From assembly GCF_029633865.1 (NCBI RefSeq), contig NC_079212.1:100442433-100506432 (forward strand): a stretch of DNA of 64,000 bases. Reading direction: 5' to 3'. Position 1 is the stretch's first letter, and each line of letters opens with the position of its first letter. Shown piece by piece: positions 11,654 to 24,074 of the stretch. The translations under genes were made by a program, and so were the position numbers. The stretch comes from Lampris incognitus (lineage: Eukaryota; Chordata; Actinopteri; Lampriformes; Lampridae). The notes beneath the pieces are model-generated. The model had not been told where the DNA came from, made no database searches, and was given only the letters and a program-made list of their open reading frames with translations.

Positions 11654-12930
11654 CAGTGACGTGCAGTGAGGTCAGTGGCTAGGTTGGCAGTGGGCATTCA
11701 CAAATCCAAATTACATCAGTTTGTGCTCACTAATGTTTTATAACAATCTGATCCTTCTTCATCTTCCAACTGCCACAGAATTCTAGAATATTATGCCCCC
11801 CTGACTGAACTACATTCCAAATGAAAACCTAAACAAAATATTGTTAATATATGAAGAACTTTTTTCTTGTTTTATATGGTTTTTGATAGCTGTGAAATTG
11901 CTTAATAACACCATTGCCTCACATCATTGCATTACACAGCATTACATCACTAAATCCCAAAAATGCCTTTTTGCAGACATACTGCAATACAACAGATTGC
12001 TGGGCTTTTTGGTTGTGTCAGTGGTCTTATTGACTTGTACAGACATGAAAGGGGCTGCATTTACCTCATTTTGAATGTTCTGTCGAAGAGTGTCACTTGC
12101 TGCCAGTTTTGAACACTGTTCGATGTTCTTGAAAACACTGAGGAAACTTCAAGATGCGTCGCCAACCGCTGGTCTTTCTCCACAAAGAGGTTTAAGAGCT
12201 TCACATAGTTTCCCTGGTTTGATAAGCCAGCGCTTTCCTTGCTTCCCTGAAGGCTAATTCCTGTTTCCCTAAGTAACAAATAGCACGAATCAAGTCCTTC
12301 AGAATCTCACGTTTTTCCCTCACCTTCGCGTTGTGGATGGAGACTTTATGTTTGTTAGCCTCGTTTAAAGCTAGGTTGATCGGGGTGCAGTTTCCAAAGG
12401 TTTTCAAAGCTATTTGATGTTGAATGTGTGAACTGGACCACTCGTGCTTGACTAGCACTGCAGGCAGATTGTTCAGATCACAGTAGCTGGCACCTACCCA
12501 TACATTGTCCCGCGCTCCGGAAAACAGCAAACAAGGGAAGCAGTACAGCCTGCTGGTGGTAGCACTGGAGTCGCATAGCCACTTTCCTTATGTACCACTC
12601 TGGCTGGAATGATTGGATAATGTTCTGCCCTTTACACTGGTGGAGGTCAGGGAGAGCTGGTATAGGCCTGCCTTGCTTGATGACAAGTAATTTTTGCTGG
12701 GAATCCAGTTTATTAAAACTCTGAAGCTGTACGATGGTCAACATTACTGATTTCACTCTGAATTGTAGCCAAGCTAATCAAATTCAAACGAGCTAGCTTG
12801 CTTTATTGATAGCAACATGCATACTTGTAACTAGAGTGAGATTTTGATATGATGTTATGAATTTGTTGTATGGTTATTTTGATTAAATAATTACAGAGTA
12901 GGCACTGCCTACCCTGACCGCATGTCATTG
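11654..12930 (-). mobile_element. hAT element with exact 8-bp target-site duplication, truncated transposase on the minus strand
   Basis: CTGTAGTT occurs at 11646-11653 and 12931-12938. The element begins CAGTGACGTGC and ends GCATGTCATTG, imperfect terminal inverted repeats typical of hAT. On the minus strand the frames at 12756-12478, 12530-12201 and 12279-12061 encode a TTF-type zinc finger (YCFPCLLFSG region), ICYLGKQELAFR, and NYVKLLNLFVEKD. The catalytic core and dimerisation domain are missing, so this is an internally deleted, non-autonomous copy. Confidence 0.88.
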
Positions 12931-13111
12931 CTGTAGTTACAGATGGAAGACTAATGGCAGACTGAGTGGGACCAAATCGGCAGAAAACCTGCTTTTGGCA
13001 GCATCAGTTTTCTTCAGTGGCATCCATCTTGCTAAATTTGAATGGTTCTGTAGTAACATGAACCTCAAAACAATGTGAAGACACATACACAACACTGAGG
13101 AAGAAGTTTGT

Positions 13112-13393
13112 CTCTCATCTCATCACATCATCAGCCGCTTCTCCGGGGTCAGGTTGCGGTGGCAGCAAGCTAAGTAGGGCACTTCAAACATCCCTATCCC
13201 CAGCAACGCCCTCCAGCTCGTCCTGGGGGATCCCAAGACATTCCCAGGCCAGATTGGACATGTAGTCCCTCCAGCGAGTTGAGTCTACCCCACGGTCTCT
13301 TCTCAGTCGGATGTGCCTGGAAAACCTCCAAAGGAAGGTGCCCCAGAGGCATCACAATCAGATGCCCGAATGCATCTGAATGAATGAATGAAT
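13112..13393 (+). mobile_element. Truncated retroposon with (GAAT)n tail and 9-bp target-site duplication
   Basis: GAAGTTTGT at 13103-13111 is repeated at 13394-13402, and the transposase reading frame is continuous across the two copies. The insert begins CTCTCATCTCATCACATC, contains the GC-rich block CCGCTTCTCCGGGGTC, and ends in TGAATGAATGAATGAA. I recognise it as a common fish interspersed repeat, but I cannot name the family. Confidence 0.8.
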
Positions 13394-14274
13394 GAAGTTT
13401 GTGTTTCCTGTTATTGGGGAAAAAAAGGGCCAAAGAGTGGAATGCAGTGTTAACTACCATGAAATCTTGAGAAGCAGAAGTTGTGCTCTGTGGAGATGGC
13501 CGGTGCAACTCTCCAGGCCACTCAGTGCAATACTGCACGTCCACTTTTTAGATGTGCAGAGTGAAAAGGTTGTCGACTTCAAAGTAATAAACTGCACCAA
13601 CGTTTCAATCTCTAATACCTTGGAAATCAAAGGTTTTAAGGAAGCTCTTAACACTTTAAAAGAAAATAGAGTGAAGGTCTCTACCATCTCCATTGAAAAA
13701 CATCCACAAATTGTTAAAGAAATGGGGGTCTGTAATTCAGAAAAATGCCACGAATTTGATCCCTGGCCACTGCACCTAAAAGGAGGGAATGTGAAGGCCT
13801 GGGAGAGTAGATTCCATCCATCATAAATCATTTGTGTTGAGGTGTACAAACCTGTGAGGGTGATGCCAAAGTGCTGAAAGAGAAGTGGGTATCAGTGATA
13901 CACCATGTTACCAACCGACATGACTGGCCAGGGAACAGGCACCATCACCGATGAGCTCATGCACCCCTTTATGAGCCAAACCAGAGAAGTAAGCTTTGGT
14001 TAAGGCCAGGATCTGACAGCCCACAAAGCCTTCGTGAAGACTGTGAAAGACAAGTTGTTTTTGAAAGACCTCGATCATCTGACGAAGCGCATCCACACAA
14101 AAACACTAGAGGTATGTTCAAATATAGAAATCACCTTTTGTAAGGTGAGCTTTTGTCACCTAATGTGGTGGTAGTTGGATATTGTACTATGTTTAACCTA
14201 TTTTTCATATTTCCGTGTTCGAAAAGGCTGTTTTTGAAGATGGGGAGCGTGTTGATGAACTCAAGTTCAAATCT

Positions 14275-14730
14275 CATCAATCAATCAATCAATCAATCAC
14301 ATTTTTTTTGTATAGCACTTTTCATACAAACAAATGTAACGCAAAGTGCTTCACACAATAAAACAATGAAATCGATAACCCCCCCCCTCTCAAAAAAAAT
14401 AAATAAATAGAAGTACGGGCAAATTTTAGAAAAGTACAAACAAGTTTAAAACTGAGTTAGTAAAATAAATAAAAGTGCCATAAACATTGATTAATTAAAA
14501 GTAAAAACAGAGCAGAATATATAAAAATAACAAAATATATAAAACACACACACTATGAATTTAGCTGTAGGCTGTTTTAAAAAGTAAGGTTTTTAACCTG
14601 CTTTTAAATGTGTCCAGTGTGGGGGCCTCTCTCTCAGGTCCTCATGGCGCAAACTCCACAAGAGATTCGCAGCAAGACCAGTAGCTGTTGAGAAAGACTG
14701 TGGCTACTTGACGGCTATGGAGGCAGATAT
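14275..14730 (-). mobile_element. L2-like LINE 3' end (minus strand)
   Basis: The minus strand encodes a typical L2 C-terminal string (LDTFKSRLKTLLFKTA, about 14620-14570). A 3' UTR follows, ending with AAGTGCTATACAAAAAA and a (TTGA)n tail at 14275-14298. Only the extreme C terminus remains. Confidence 0.65.
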
Positions 14731-16984
14731 TCTGTCATCTGAGTCAGATTCAAACCGGGGCATGGACATGAGATTAAACCAAAAACATACCATGACTCCA
14801 AAAGATAGACTGTCCAAATCACAGATCATTTTTCAAACAGTAGTTTTCACATTTCAAGTAGTTGCATCATTACAAACACATGACGTAAACACCAGAATTG
14901 TTCAAATCCACATGAACTTTAATTTTAAATTCTAGTCAAAAGGTCAGTGTTTTCAAGGACACTTTATATTTCATAAATGGGATGAAACACATCTGTATAA
15001 TTTTCATATCGGGGTACATTTTGTAAAAACATTATTTAAACCATTGACATTTTTGTATGATACCCTATTTTGTTAAGCTGTGCATAACTCATGCTCCTGA
15101 TGAAAGTCATCCAAATGTGAACTATGCAGTTTAGATATCATTAAAATCTCTCCATGCTTCATCTACTTCTGCATGGTCAACATGTATAGCTTCAAATTCT
15201 GTACAGATTCCACCTGGTTCAGAGGAGACATTTCTTATTTTGTTAACTGCACATCATGGAATGACTGCCGACTCTTCTCCCCAGCCTGCCATGCATCCAC
15301 CATGTAAATATGAGGTATATATCTAAGACCTAAAACCAGAATTTTTGAAACAAATATACTGTTAAGTTATGAAGGAATGATACAAGCTGTTTCCCTTAAC
15401 CCGTAAATCTACTGAAGACTTCACACAAAGGGTGCAGTCCAGTTAGAATTTTTTTCATCATTTGTAGAGGGATGGAAAAAAGTGTGCACAGGTCAACTGT
15501 TACAGCTGAAACTACACGACCCTCAGTCCTCCACTGTCTTGAAGTACAAACATGCCACCTGAAGTAGGAAAGTAAAATTCACTTGAATGCTTTACACTAA
15601 CTTCTATGGTTTTTCATCTGAGGATTTCGGTTACTGATGGTGGCAAGTGCAAAATGCTATCGATATAGAAACACTACTTAGTTCCCCGGTAGATATGATA
15701 AGGTGTTATAATCAAATATATGTGCAAAATAATGCAAGGACACTATTTGGTCTGCAGAATGCAAATAACCAGGAATCAAACTGAATTTAATATATAATAC
15801 AGTTTATACAAGATATGTAAAGATTTGTACTCTGAATCAGTATATCAGTTGTGATAAAGTGATACTGATGAATCTACTGAAGAGTTTTAAATATCCAACA
15901 GCTTAATATTGTTGTAGTGGGAATGTGTAAGCAAAACTGTGTATCTAGGATACAAGGCTGGAAAAACCATACTTATGTATATATAAGTGTGTGTGTGTAT
16001 ATATATATATATATAGTTGTTCGCCATTTTTGCTTGTGACCTGAGATGACCTGACAACATAATCTTGACTTGACCAAAGCTTGCTGTTGCAGACCATTCA
16101 AAGATGGATGAGAGAAGAAAAAGGGAGATATGAACTACACAAGAACGAAAGAAAGAAAGACAGAAATTATGAGCATATACATCAGGAATGTCTGCTTATC
16201 TTCGCTTGTAAATAGTGATCTTCTCTATGTGACTTGCTCAGTGTCTTGGTGACTGAAATATTTTAAGACAGACAAAAACAATTATTTCCTCTAGAGCTGC
16301 TTTTACAGTTATACGTTCATGTTCTTTGGCATAACATTCACACTCTTCGCACACATCATCCTCCAAGCCAAACCTGCAACACCAGTTTTATACAAAATAG
16401 AACTTTATCTATTCAAACCAGCTGGGCAACCTTCATGTGGTGCTGCAAGTTAGTCACGAGACTCATTTAATCCAATGGTACATGCAATGGAGGGAAGATA
16501 AGCAATACTTTCTCTCTAAATTCTCTGTTAAAAGATAAGTATAATGTCATGTGTTGAAAAAATTCTTACACCCAAACACAACTCACTTTACCATGGACCC
16601 TTAAAGAGGAAGCGCATCAACTATGTGGCTCAAAATTGATCATAGATCTTGGTTTTGTCTGTTAGTGAACATATCCCAGGAGAGAGGGATCCTTCATATC
16701 TTTGTGATTTAATGATACTATGTATTGATCCACAATTTATCTTATTTTATTTATTTGAAGTTTTGTTGATAGAAAAACATGACAGGAGAAACTTGTATTA
16801 TTAGTATTATTGGAAGTAGTTGTGCAATGCATCCTTCACCAAAGCACAAAATGAGGATATAAAATTTGGAGAACAAAGTTAATTTGAGCATTTGCGTAAC
16901 TCTACAGTCTGTGTTTTATAGAGTGATGCATGTCTCGTGGCACATTTAACACTAAAATATTTCTAACGCTTGAGAAAATAAATG
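14731..16984. other. Unassigned AT-rich sequence
   Basis: No gene or repeat family was recognised. It includes a short TG/TA microsatellite at about 15985-16013. Open frames are short and have no domain features. Confidence 0.4.
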
Positions 16985-18041
16985 TCATCCCAAATGATGA
17001 TAATAATAATAGTAATAATTAATAATAATGATAAGCATTTTATTTAAAGGCACCTTTTATGACACTCAAGGTCACCTTACATCAAATACAACAAAACAAA
17101 GCAGTAAAAACATTAGTGCAATCAACAATAAAACACACAATAAGCAATAGAGCATACATCAGCAGGAGTTTAAAAAAAATGAATTTGATGCTGTCAATGC
17201 TGTTAAAGTGAGTGTGCTAGTTTAAAAAGTGGGTTTTAAGAGCAGTTTTGAATTCTGTAACGGAGTCCAGTAAGCGGATGTTACAGGGGAAAGAGCTCCA
17301 GAGCATAGGAGAACACCCTGGCATGCTTTGTACTGAGGTTGATGACTGGTAGTGCCAACAGACCTGCTAGTCTGAAGGAGGTCTGTAAGATAAACAGAGG
17401 ATAGATAACGAAGAGCTTAGAATGTTAACAATACAATTTTAAAATTAATCCACTGTGACACAGGAAGCCAGTGTAATTGAATCAGCAGAGGAGAGACATG
17501 GTTAGTGGACTTCGAACGTGTAATAATCCATGCTGAAGAATTCTGGAGGAGTTGAAGTTGGTGAATACGTTTCGTGGGGATACCTACCAGGAACACATTG
17601 CAGTAGTCAATGCGTGATGTGACCAAAGCATTGACTAAGACGTCTGTTGAGTGTTTTGTTAAAGCAGGGCGTAGTCTGAAGATTCGCAGATGGAAAAAGG
17701 ATAGGAAGACATTGCTTATATGGCTGGAAAAGGAAAGGGTACTATCTAGGATAACACCAAGGCTCTTAGCCTGACAGGAGACAGGTACGGTGGCTCCAGC
17801 AATGTAGAGTGAGCAAATATTAGTTTTTGAGTGTAGCTTTAGTGCCAATGAGGAGTAGCTCAGTTTTATGACTGTTGAATTTCAGATAATTGTTAGTCAT
17901 CCATATCTGTATATCAGGAGACAAGCAGCGAGGGTACTGGAGGGGAGAGTGGAAGTGGGCTTAGTGCACACATAAAGCTGTGTATCATTGGCATAGCAGT
18001 GGAAATAGATATCATAGGAAGATGTTGGTAATCAGGAAACA
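16985..18041 (-). pseudogene. L2-like LINE, RT C-terminal half and 3' end (minus strand)
   Basis: The minus-strand frame 17848-17417 reads as the region after the catalytic box: LGVILDSTLSFSSHIS, ALVTSRIDYCN, GIPTKRIHQLQLLQN and LIQLHWLPVSQ. Just upstream, near 18000, lies CYANDTQLY, a mutated YADD box. The 3' end is at about 16990-17040 with an (ATT)n-like tail. It is the downstream half of the LINE at 19938-23345; the two halves are split by 18042-19930. Confidence 0.85.
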
Positions 18042-18252
18042 GGAACACTTTGTAATTTTATTTCATGTACTTACGTACATGAAATGAAAAGAAATATAAT
18101 TTCCTCCAGCCCACAGCAGTGCAACACAAAGACAAAAACATAACCAAAAACTACAACTACAATAATATACATATCCAAACTAACACATATATCCAAACTA
18201 AACCAAAATAATCACTGTCCAAGGGAATGAACGCCAGTCAGAATGACTGGCG
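18042..18252 (-). mobile_element. LINE 3'-end-like fragment with palindromic motifs
   Basis: The block contains the palindrome TTTCATGTACTTACGTACATGAAA (about 18061-18084, broken by a central asymmetry). It ends in a second short palindrome, CGCCAGTCA-GAA-TGACTGGCG (18231-18251), at the join with the plus-strand LINE. On the minus strand it ends AATAAAATTACAAAGTGTTCC, like a LINE 3' terminus. The family was not determined. Confidence 0.4.
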
Positions 18253-19627
18253 GAACTGCCGATGATACAGTCCTGTACACCTCTGGTCCCTCCCCTGATG
18301 CTGCCCTGAAAACTCTCCAGGAGAGTTTTCTAAAAATCCAAGCTGGCTTCTCTGCCCTTGGCCTGGTCTTAAACACCAGCAAGACCAAAATGATGTGGTT
18401 CGGCCACAAAGGTGCCTCCCAATCTGACACCATCGTAGCTGCAGATGACAAAAAGCTGGAAGTGGTCACCTCCTATAAATACCTAGGAGTGTGGATCGAC
18501 AGCACCCTGTCATTCTCGGAACATCTGTCCAAACTGCAGGGCAAGGTCAAAGCAAGGCTTGGCTCTCTCTACAGAAACCGCTCCTCTTTCACTACCTCGG
18601 CGAAACGCACCCTGGTCCAGATGACTGTCCTGCCACTACTCGACTTCGGCGATGTAATCTACTGTTCAGCCTGCAAGGGATCTGTCGAGCGTTTAGATGT
18701 TTTATATCACTCTGCCATACGTTTTGCCACCAATGCTCCCTATAGGACCCATCACTGCAAGCTGTACTCCCTCATAAACTGGCCCTCCATCGAAACCAGA
18801 CGCAACATCCACTGGCTGACGTTTATCTACAAAACACTTCTAGGCTACACTCCCTCATACCTCACACACCTCCTCCACCTACGCCCACCCCCGAAGTACT
18901 CCACCCGTTTAGCTACGCACATCCTGGTAAGTATTCCCAGTACCAAATCCTCATTAGGCTGCTCCTCGTTTCAGTATGCAGCAGCCGATAGCTGGAACAG
19001 GCTACAAAAAACCCTGAATATGGAAAAATTCATCTCCGTCCGTTCCTTTAGGGAAACCATAACAAATACACTAGTGCACACTTGCAGCTGTTTTACCTGA
19101 GCCAACTCCTTGCCACCATTACTGTTTGTCTGTCCTCCTGCTCCCATGGTTGTTTTATACTCTGCCTGTATGTCATAGCCTAACCTGCTGCCCCCCCCCC
19201 CGTCTGTTTTTAAACCCTGCTAAACGTGCGGTATGTCATAACCTGTTGCTACACCCCTGCTGTCTGCTTTATCACTGCTACATGTACTGTATATCCTAAC
19301 TGCCTGAGTTGTATGTCTGCTTGCCTCCTAACTGCCTGCTATACTGTCCCATTATTGGGCTGTCTGCTGTAATTAACTGTCTACTGTCTAACCCTGCTGA
19401 TACCGTATGCTGCCAATACCATTAATGCTTTATGTGTGTGTTGTATGTTGCCTCTTTTTTTATTTTATTTTTTTGAATTTTTATTTTTTTATTTTTTTTT
19501 ATTTTACTTCCCATCCCCTTCCCCTAGGGGGCACTTACCCCCAACATAGGCCATTATTGTAATTAAGAGTTTGCTCTTAATTAACTTGCCTATTAAAATA
19601 AAGGTTGATGATGATGATGATGATGCT
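18243..19627 (+). mobile_element. L2/CR1-like LINE, 5'-truncated, RT C-terminal ORF intact with 3' UTR
   Basis: An uninterrupted 285-codon frame (18243-19100) starts in the catalytic box (TADDTVLYT) and runs to the natural end of the protein. It includes LVLNTSKTKMMWFG, YKYLGVWIDSTLSFSEHL, LLDFGDVIYCSA and WNRLQKTL. About 500 bp of 3' UTR follows, ending AATAAAGGTTGATGATGATG with a (GAT)n tail. The finger and palm motifs before the ADD box are missing, so it is a 5'-truncated insertion. The clean frame suggests it is younger than the surrounding LINE. Confidence 0.85.
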
Positions 19628-19930
19628 GGTCTGCACAGGCTAGCAGTTAGTTTAGCCTACCCTGCTTCCGCATCCTGTCAGACTGCCCTTGGTGTTATCT
19701 CCTTGAGCGTAGCTCTGGGCAGAGCCATGGTCCCTGGTCCCAGCCGATCCAGCGCTAGCTCTCCCAGCCATCAAATGAAGACAAAACTTAGATGTAGATG
19801 TGGACAAAGACACTGCATGGACGGTACTGGGTGAGGCCGCCACAAACGTAAATTCCCACTGCCATCCTCCTACACCGGTACTGGGTGAGGCTGCTGCAAA
19901 TGTGAATTTGTGCCGTCATCTTCTCACACT
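19628..19930. repeat. Unclassified block with a two-copy tandem repeat of about 52 bp
   Basis: GGTACTGGGTGAGGC opens two successive units at about 19822 and 19876. They continue in parallel (CGCCACAAACGTAAATT and TGCTGCAAATGTGAATT, then a C-rich end). The block lies between the (GAT)n tail of the plus-strand LINE and the resumption of the minus-strand LINE. It may be part of the inserted element, but I could not classify it. Confidence 0.5.
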
Positions 19931-19937
19931 GGAAACA

Positions 19938-22900
19938 AGATGGAGGAGGTAAAATATAAGCAGGAGTGGCCCCAACACTGAACCCTGTGGAACTCCATGA
20001 GGAACTATCAAACCCTCTGACCGGTAATTCTGAATTTGTACAAAATGTGTCCTGTCTGTAAGGTAGGAAGCAAACCACTGATACAGTGCCCCCAACGCCA
20101 ATGCTAGCCAGATGATCCATGAGTAGCTGATGGGATATAGTATCAAAGGCTGCGGTGAGGTAAAGGAAGATGAGGATAGATAGTAGACCAGAGTCAGCTG
20201 CACGAAGGAGGTCATTAGTGATCTTAACCGGGGCTGTTTCTGTGCTATGTTTGGGGCGAAAGCCAGATTGGAATTGTTCAAAGAGGTTATTGTTATCAAG
20301 GTGGATCTGGAGTTGAGATGCAACTACATTCTCAAAAGTTTTTGGAGATGAATGGTAATTTGGAGATAGGCCGGTAGTTGTCTTGGTCATTAGAGTCTAA
20401 ACTAGTTTTTTCAGAGTTGGTCTGACTATGGCAACCTTCAGTGAAGGGGGAACTATACCAGTGGACAGAGAGGAGTTGATGATGGAGGTTATCAGGGAGA
20501 TGATAGGGGGCAGGCATGTTTTAACAAGGGTTGTGGGAACTGGATCCAGGTGACATGTGGAGGTGCTAGACTTAGTTATAAGTTCAGAAATGGGATTTTC
20601 AGTTGAAAGACTGAAGTCACATATAGGACAGTGGGTGGGGACAGTTTCATGGCACTTGCTGATGGTAAGTCAGTCTGCATGATGTTAGCATAAGCTAGCC
20701 GCTCATGAATGGTACTCATTTTAGAAGGGAAAACTTAAAAAATGCAGAGCATTTTTCGTTAGAAAGTTTACTGTTCATATTGGTTTCAGGTGGATTTAGT
20801 AACCTTTTAACTGTGGAGAAGAGAGTTCCCGTATTCCCTTCAACTGTACTGATGATATTTGCATAATAGAATGTTTTAGCTGTTGAAAGAGCATTTTTGT
20901 AATGGTGTATATGATCCGAATACATTTGTTTGTGAACAGAAAGTCCAGTCTTGATGCAAAGCCTCTCAAGGCCCTGACTTAAACCCTTGAGCTGACATAA
21001 TTCAGGTGTGTACCAGGGAGCAGTATGGGCAAATGATACAACCCGTGATTTCAGGGGGGCTAAAGTATCAAGTGCAGAAGATAAAATATTATTTTAGCAG
21101 TCCATAAGATCATGGAGTGAGGAGGCTGGAGCAGGAATGGGGTTCAAGGTAATAAAACGGCTGAGATCGTCTCGATTAATATATCTAATGTTGTGGTATG
21201 ATATGGTACGATGCATCCTTGATTTACTGAGCAGTAGGTTGGTGTTGAATAATACAGCTTTATGGTCAGAGATAGGTAGTTCAGTAGAGGTGATGTTATA
21301 TAGTGCAATGCCAGAACAGCAAATTACCAAGTCACCGATTTGACCCTTGGTGTGGGTTGTAAAACTGACATATTGTGTTAGATCAAAGCAATATAACATT
21401 GCTTTAAAATCTTTAGTGAACATACTGTGAGTGTTATCAAAATTAACATTTAAATCCCCCATTAGGATTATATTCAGAGACATTGCACTAAGGGTGGTTA
21501 AAACTGTCAAGAGTCCAGTGATAAAAATATTCGATGCGTTAGGTGGTCTGTACAGAGCAGTAATAATGATGGATATAGGGCCATAGAGCTTAACAGCCAG
21601 CAGTTCAAAGGAAGATTGATCAGGTAGAGAGAGTGGCATTAGTTTTATACTATCACGATAGATCAGCACAAGGTCGCCTCCTCTGCCTGAAAACCGGGGC
21701 ATATATAAACAAATCCTGGTGGAGTTGCTGAATTTAGCTGTAGACAGTCATTCTGTGACTGCCAGGTTTCCATGAGACATAAATAGTCCAGTTTGTGCTC
21801 TGTGATGAAGTCATTGACCAGAAGGGCTTTTGTTGGTGATAGATCAGATATTGTAGAGGGCAAACTTATGACAGGTCATGCGCGTATAAACAGCTGACTT
21901 AACAATCAGAGTTAGCACACTGTAGTCTACATGCTGGTTATGTCATAATATGTTGTGTGGATGAGAAGCCCAGTGCCTAATAGTCTGTATGGGGAAAACT
22001 CCCATTGAGAGGGTTAATGACAGATGAGGCCAGAGGGAGGAGCTAGCAGGCAAAACAGTACTGTGGGGTGCCATCGTAGGCAGAAACGTAGAATCCAGGA
22101 GGGATGTGTGAAATGTGAACAGTCAATCACGTGGAGAAGACTATACGGTGTGCTGCAGGTTGGCCGCTAGCATTCGGCTACCCAACCTGTTCGGGTGGAC
22201 TCCCATCAGTTCTGAAGAGGGAGAATGACCTCAAAACAGATTAAAATTGTCAATAAAACCTATATTGTGAGATCTGCAGTTGGAGACTGGGCATGTGTGC
22301 AGGATGAGGATTCTGCTAAAATGCCAATAGGACATGAAATAAAAGCTGACTTTCCACAAGTACTTAAATAGCTGAAAAGGTCATTAAAATCCTTTTTGGT
22401 TAATTCAGACTGCTCACGAGCAGCACCGTTTGTCTGCACATGAACGATCACTCGACTGGTAAATGATGGGAGTGAGTGCAGCAGCCCCGGGAGCTTATCC
22501 GGGATATCTGGGACTATGGCTCCAGGGAAACTGTGTGGCTGCTTTGAGAAAATGGATCTTCTCAATTATGGAATACCCAACTATTAATGTGGCTGGGAGA
22601 AAAGGGGATGAGGAGCTGTGGTTTCTTATGGCAGGAGAGTACACAATCCACACTGTGTGTTGAAATTGCTGACTGGGAATATGGTGCCCGAGCAAGTAAG
22701 TGTTGTGATGAGGCAGCGACATCAGCTCTGAGAATGGATTTCCCTGGGGGCTCAGGGCAAGGAAGGTTTCAAGAGCATCTAATCACGGCCTCTTTCAGGA
22801 TGATGGGAAGAGGAGGTCACCACCTGGGACGAGGGCTACTGTCTTGGCTTCACAATGGGATGGCGAGCCACCTGAACACTGCTTGCAACTAGCAGGGAGG

Positions 22901-23345
22901 CTGCAGTGTCAGCAGGCACGATTTTCACAGAAATGTCCAGATCAGGACACGTCAGAATCACAAGAACATTGGCTAGGTGGACTGGAGTGTCATCAGACAG
23001 GGTCACGTAGCGGTTGGAGAGGCTTAGGTGAGAGGTGGAGGCAACCCCGGTCGAGTGTTTCTTGTGACCATGGACCACCACTTCAGCCCAGGACGACTGG
23101 TGGTTAGGTATTAAGCAGAAGGAAAGCCATGGACAAGTGAAGGGGTCCCCACAGGACTGTGTCCTGGATGGTTGCACTGAGAGAGGCAATCCGTTTGGAC
23201 TGCCCAGAAGCCACATCCATGAAGCTGGACTAAAGGGAGTCTTTCTTATGGAGTTCATCAGAAAGCTGTCGAACATCCTTTTCAAGGTCAGCAATTTTTC
23301 TATATGCTTTCTTTAGTAACACACTGTCCTCACAGGGCAAAGTTG
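19938..23345 (-). pseudogene. L2-like LINE, ORF1, endonuclease and RT N-terminal half (minus strand)
   Basis: In minus-strand order: an ORF1-like region (23294-22836) with SWAEVVVHG; a hydrolase-like segment (22722-22260) where SIIEKIHFL and RVIVHVQTNGAA sit where relatives have an SGNH GDS block; an apurinic-type endonuclease (21863-21094) with LCLMETW, ALYRPPN, LMGDLNVNFD and ISDHKAVL; a linker (20925-20716); and RT (20517-19916) with DNYRPIS, FQSGFRPKHSTET, LTAAFDTISH and VPQGSVLGPL. Stops and frameshifts are scattered throughout. The coding sequence continues at 18041 after an interruption. Confidence 0.85.
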
Positions 23346-24074
23346 GCATAATTGTTTGGTTAGCTTAGCCACAGGCTAGAAACAAGCCACATACAGCCTC
23401 AGCGCTAAAAAAATCGGAGGTTTTAGTGCGATCAAGTCAATGCAGGAGCTGATGATCAAATAAATTCCATAAAATAATAATAGAGGCAAACCATAAAATC
23501 AATCAAAATAATCAAATGGACCCAAGGATTTGTTAAAAGTTATTAGTTATTAAAGTTAAAAACAAGCAGAGCAACAGACAAACAAACCATCAGCTGGGAA
23601 CCGGATGTGACGCCTTTCTACAGTGTAGAAAAGATGTCAAATTAAAAGCCTTAGCCCAACTATTAACCTCAACATTCAAACGTAACTGAGTCCAACAGCA
23701 TCCACACCCAAACCAAGTCTGAGCTAACGTCAACAGATGTATTTTGTGTTTCCTTGAAACACGAGAGCACGCCTAGTTTACAGAAAGTGAAAGCAGGGGT
23801 AAAGCCTGAATACAGATGTAGCAGCTGCTGCCAATGTTCACACAAGTATTGACTGTTTAACGTAATATATATGGCCGAATTTTGGTCTCATCAAAATTGA
23901 AGTTGAGTCAAAAGTTGAATTTATAGTCCATGCCAAACGTCATGTTGTATATAAAGTAAAACTAGAAGAGTGCACTCAGTAGAGTGCAGATCCCCACCAA
24001 GTGTATCTCCCCTTCTCCAGTGCTTGGACTTAGGCGAAAAACCAGCTGAGGAGTTAGCACTCAATTGCAATTTT
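23346..24074. other. Unassigned sequence
   Basis: This may include the 5' UTR of the L2-like LINE. Nothing else was recognised. Confidence 0.3.

Larger units (their letters stand above)
10557..14110 (+). pseudogene. THAP-domain DDE transposase pseudogene (Kolobok-like), interrupted by three insertions
   Basis: The N-terminal part (10600-10830) is a THAP zinc finger: CAALGC, then LHSFPNDKNRRKEW, then CHFSPDAF, the C2CH pattern. After an in-frame TAA at 10842, LKPNAVPTIF continues the same frame. Downstream pieces are an acidic Ser/Gln-rich linker (11062-11481), a CFKCG and CANGC cysteine segment (11545-11653), WKTNGRLSGTKSAENLLLAAS (12940-13020) and GDGRCNSPGHS (around 13496), a likely catalytic Asp region. 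Then come KVVDFKVINCTNVSISNT and HHVTNRHDW. The pieces are separated by a foldback, a hAT and a retroposon, and carry further frameshifts. The Kolobok-like assignment is by memory of the family; the THAP finger is clear. Confidence 0.75.

Noticed and set aside
13194..13544. Minus-strand 116-codon frame
   Set aside because: It crosses the junction between a retroposon and the transposase relic, so it is not a gene.
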